From NCBI GenBank assembly GCA_963715675.1, contig OY970265.1, positions 3,658,001 through 3,722,000 of the forward strand: a DNA stretch of 64,000 nucleotides, in the 5' to 3' direction. This stretch comes from DASVWZ01 sp963715675. GTDB lineage: Bacteria; Acidobacteriota; Terriglobia; Terriglobales; Acidobacteriaceae. Shown here piece after piece: positions 61,932-64,000 of the stretch. The position numbers and the translations under genes were made by a program. The notes below the pieces were generated by a model. That model saw only the letters and a list, made by a program, of their open reading frames with translations, made no database searches and was not told the origin of the DNA. How positions within the stretch are numbered: the stretch's first letter is position 1; each line of letters starts with the position of its first letter.

Positions 61932-62195
61932 TTACTTGCCGACCTTGGCGTGTTTGCCGATGTAATCGATGGCGTCCTGCACGCTGCGCATCTTCTCGGC
62001 GTCTTCATCGGAAATTTCCAGGTCGAACTCCTCTTCGAGCGCCATCACCAGTTCGACCTGATCCAACGAATCCGCTCCCAAGTCATCGACAAACGAGGCG
62101 CTGGGCGTGACCTCGGTTTCATCGACGCCCAACTGCTCGCTGATAATCTGTTTTACCTTTTCGTGGATCTCTTTCAATTTATCTGCCGAGGCCAT
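61932..62195 (-). CDS. Second acyl carrier protein (paralogue)
   Basis: An 87-residue carrier protein with the same FVDDLGADSLDQVELVMALEEEF phosphopantetheine site. It has a slightly longer N-terminus (MASADKLKEIHEKVKQIISEQLGVDETEV) than acpP and a similar C-terminal IDYIGKHAKVGK. It is transcribed ahead of acpP-fabF. Two adjacent, highly similar carriers might serve different pathways or dosage. The ATG at 62195 follows GAAAGGCAGG; the longer in-frame extension is rejected. Confidence 0.93.
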   Translation of the reverse strand: MASADKLKEIHEKVKQIISEQLGVDETEVTPSASFVDDLGADSLDQVELVMALEEEFDLEISDEDAEKMRSVQDAIDYIGKHAKVGK

Positions 62196-62403
62196 CGCGA
62201 ACCTGCCTTTCGAAATTTCCCACGGAACCGTGTAGTGTACTGGCACACACGAATCAGTGTAAAGGAGAGCCGGCCCTGGGAAATCAAATTGCAGCCGCTC
62301 AGAAACATGCCTCACGAATCCTAATTGCTGGCACGGAGCACGGTCAACGGCAGGGAAGGGTTTTGCCGGGGTATCATGGCGGAGGGAAACCACGTAAGAG
62401 AAT

Positions 62404-62853
62404 ATGCGTGCTGTCGTCCAACGGGTGAGTCGTGCTCAGGTCAGCGTGCAGGGAGAGATCTGCGGCAAGATTGGGCGCGGGTTGCTGGTTCTGCTGGGGG
62501 TGGGACAGGCCGACACGAAGGCCGATTCCGCCTATCTTGCGGAGAAGATCGCCGGCCTACGGATTTTTGAAGACGGCGGCGGCAAGATGAATCTTTCGGT
62601 GATGGATGTGAAAGGCGCGGTGCTGGCGGTTTCGCAGTTCACTCTCTATGGGGATGTAAGACGGGGCAAGCGTCCGTCGTTTGATGGCGCCTCCCGCCCC
62701 GAGACGGCTCGCGAACTTTACGAGGAGTTTGTCCGGCGGATACGCGAAGCCGGCGTGCCGTGCCAAACCGGGCGCTTCCAGGAGATGATGCAGATCGAAC
62801 TGGTGAATGACGGTCCAGTCACGATTCTGCTGGATTCAGAGAAAACGTTTTGA
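62404..62853 (+). CDS. dtd: D-aminoacyl-tRNA deacylase
   Basis: A 149-residue enzyme that removes D-amino acids mischarged on tRNA. MRAVVQRVSRAQVSV at the start, LLVLLGV, KIAGLRIFEDGGGKMNLSV, the catalytic SQFTLYGD, and the NDGPVTI motif fit Dtd. Length is standard. It lies divergent from the carrier-protein genes and just before lipA. Confidence 0.96.
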   Translation: MRAVVQRVSRAQVSVQGEICGKIGRGLLVLLGVGQADTKADSAYLAEKIAGLRIFEDGGGKMNLSVMDVKGAVLAVSQFTLYGDVRRGKRPSFDGASRPETARELYEEFVRRIREAGVPCQTGRFQEMMQIELVNDGPVTILLDSEKTF

Positions 62854-62909
62854 GCCTTCTCGTGGCTTCTCGAATCCGCTGTTTGCCGTATAGAATCTAA
62901 GTGACGGTC

Positions 62910-63830
62910 ATGGCAGGCACTCCCGAGCTCGTACGCATTGAGTTGGCTCCCGCGACCCGGCAACCCAAGCCGGACTGGCTGCGGGCCAAGGCTCCGGTGG
63001 GCGAGAATTTTCATAATCTCAAGAAACTGGCTCGCGGACTCGGTCTGCATACGGTTTGCGAATCGGCCCAGTGCCCCAACATCGGCGAGTGCTGGAACCA
63101 CCGTACCGCAACCTTTATGTTGTTGGGCGACATTTGCACCCGGCGCTGCGGTTTCTGCGCTGTGCCCAAAGGACGGCCGGAGGCGATCGACTGGGACGAG
63201 CCCCGGCGAGTGGCTGAGGCGGTTGCCAGCCTGACCTTGAAGCACGCCGTGATCACCAGCGTGAACCGCGACGACGATAATCTGGGCGGAGCGCGGATCT
63301 TCGCGGAAACCATCCGCCAGGTCCGGGAACTCACTCCGGGCTGCCGCATCGAGGTGCTGATCCCGGATTTTCAGGGAATCGACAAGGCGCTGAGGATCGT
63401 GCTGGATGCCAACCCGGACGTGCTGAATCACAATACCGAGACGGTGCCGCGCCTCTACCGCGCAGTGCGTTCCGGAGCCCGCTACGAACGCACGCTGGAC
63501 TTGCTGGCGAATGCCAAGAAGTTTTCCCCCGGGATGGTGACGAAATCGGGCGTGATGGTCGGCCTGGGGGAGTCGATGGAGGAACTGCTGGAAGTCTTCC
63601 GCGACTTAGGAAGCCGCGGGGTGGACATTCTCACCATAGGCCAGTACCTGCGGCCTTCGCGGGATCATCTGCCGATCGCCCGCTTCTACACCCCGGAAGA
63701 ATTCCACTCTATGAAAACGGAAGCGTTGAGGTTCGGCTTTCGCCACGTCGAGTCGGGCCCGCTGGTGCGCTCCAGTTATCATGCGCACGAGCAGGCCGAC
63801 TCTACTTCCTGTCCGCAGGAAGTGCAGTAG
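62910..63830 (+). CDS. lipA: Lipoyl synthase
   Basis: A 306-residue radical SAM enzyme that inserts sulphur into octanoyl groups. The auxiliary cluster is CESAQCPNIGEC and the SAM cluster is CTRRCGFC; the C-terminal VRSSYHA carries the expected serine. VITSVNRDDDNLGG differs from the usual TSVDRDDLxDGG by two residues but keeps the pattern. Start is ATG at 62910 (a GTG 9 nt earlier is possible). No lipB is visible in the window. Confidence 0.95.
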   Translation: MAGTPELVRIELAPATRQPKPDWLRAKAPVGENFHNLKKLARGLGLHTVCESAQCPNIGECWNHRTATFMLLGDICTRRCGFCAVPKGRPEAIDWDEPRRVAEAVASLTLKHAVITSVNRDDDNLGGARIFAETIRQVRELTPGCRIEVLIPDFQGIDKALRIVLDANPDVLNHNTETVPRLYRAVRSGARYERTLDLLANAKKFSPGMVTKSGVMVGLGESMEELLEVFRDLGSRGVDILTIGQYLRPSRDHLPIARFYTPEEFHSMKTEALRFGFRHVESGPLVRSSYHAHEQADSTSCPQEVQ

Positions 63831-63845
63831 GATCTCAGCCCAGAA

Positions 63846-63880
63846 AAAAAGAAGCACGCCGTGCAGTTACACGGCGTGCC
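63846..63880 (-). terminator. Strong intrinsic terminator for the gene at the window end
   Basis: Read on the minus strand: GCACGCCGTG-TAACTG-CACGGCGTGC followed by TTCTTTTTTTC. The 10-bp stem spans 63854-63863 and 63870-63879. It lies 20 nt past the stop of the minus-strand partial gene and also near the end of lipA. Confidence 0.85.
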
Positions 63881-63899
63881 TGGTGGAACGCGTTGGCAA

Positions 63900-64000
63900 T
63901 TACCTGCCCGCGGCCATTGCCATCGTGTTTGGTGCAACTTCCCCGGAATGCGCCACGTAGGTCTTGTACGACTTGTACACGGCAAACAGAACCGCTACCA
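63900..64000 (-). CDS. C-terminal fragment of an unidentified protein (5' part outside window)
   Basis: Minus-strand codons ending TAA at 63902-63900 read VLFAVYKSYKTYVAHSGEV, then APNTMAMAAGR. The hydrophobic stretch and the strong terminator just downstream show a real gene end, but too little is visible to name it. Confidence 0.6.
   Translation of the reverse strand, partial: VAVLFAVYKSYKTYVAHSGEVAPNTMAMAAGR

Overview
The window looks like a stretch of chromosome from an Acidobacteriota bacterium, probably of the Terriglobia/Koribacter type. This is inferred from moderately high GC, Gram-negative markers (lpxC, a POTRA protein), Pkn-type kinases fused to TPR or TolB-like propeller domains, secreted FG-GAP and TIGR03118-type proteins, and many short palindromic dispersed repeats between genes. 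No rRNA, tRNA, CRISPR array, integrase or complete insertion sequence was seen. About fifty protein genes are supported.

Layout. 1-8.1 kb: a Ser/Thr kinase-TPR protein cut by the window edge, a secreted seven-repeat FG-GAP protein, a repeat-rich spacer, yggX, msrQ and a lipoprotein. 8.1-16.5 kb (minus strand): a six-gene apparent operon. In transcription order it encodes an HD-domain protein, an MmgE/PrpD dehydratase, a homoaconitase of the fungal Lys4 type, an isocitrate/homoisocitrate-type dehydrogenase, a CitD-CitE fusion and CitF. 16.6-24 kb: a secreted protein, a long TPR protein, a small membrane protein, a LOG-family protein, thiE, then a spacer with dispersed repeats and an orphan ribbon-helix-helix gene. 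24-35 kb: priA, a TIGR03118-type protein, rapZ, then the housekeeping run ABC exporter-yicC-gmk-rpoZ, followed by coaBC. 35-42.7 kb: a kinase/propeller receptor, two tandem secreted paralogues, a POTRA protein, a family 4 uracil-DNA glycosylase and a small cytochrome c. 42.9-53 kb: a class A PBP, an M16 peptidase, rlmN, two histidine kinases, a NarL-type regulator, a Flp pilin and folK. 53-64 kb: lpxC, a PilZ protein, two secreted repeat proteins, fabF, two tandem acyl carrier proteins, dtd, lipA and the 3' end of a further gene.

The most unusual region is the 8.1-16.5 kb operon. Its hydratase matches fungal homoaconitase throughout its length, and its dehydrogenase carries an SPIV substrate-loop motif like that of yeast homoisocitrate dehydrogenase. 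Both are encoded beside a PrpD-type dehydratase and a citrate-lyase-type carbon-carbon lyase. No homocitrate synthase and none of the citrate lyase maturation genes (citC, citX, citG) are in the window. The set could carry out a complete tricarboxylate sequence (lyase or synthase, dehydration, hydration, oxidative decarboxylation), but the substrate is unknown. At least two of its spacers carry degenerate CCACAAGG/CACGAAGG-type repeats; one forms an 18-bp hairpin between the dehydrogenase and the citDE gene.

Other notable points: a 109-bp repeat present three times, a 17-bp palindrome inside a kinase gene and again in the operon, a repeat-like insertion within ThiE, an lpxC with no ordinary start codon ahead of its conserved N-terminus, and two genes whose perfect TATAAT boxes lie only 8-11 nt from their ATG codons.
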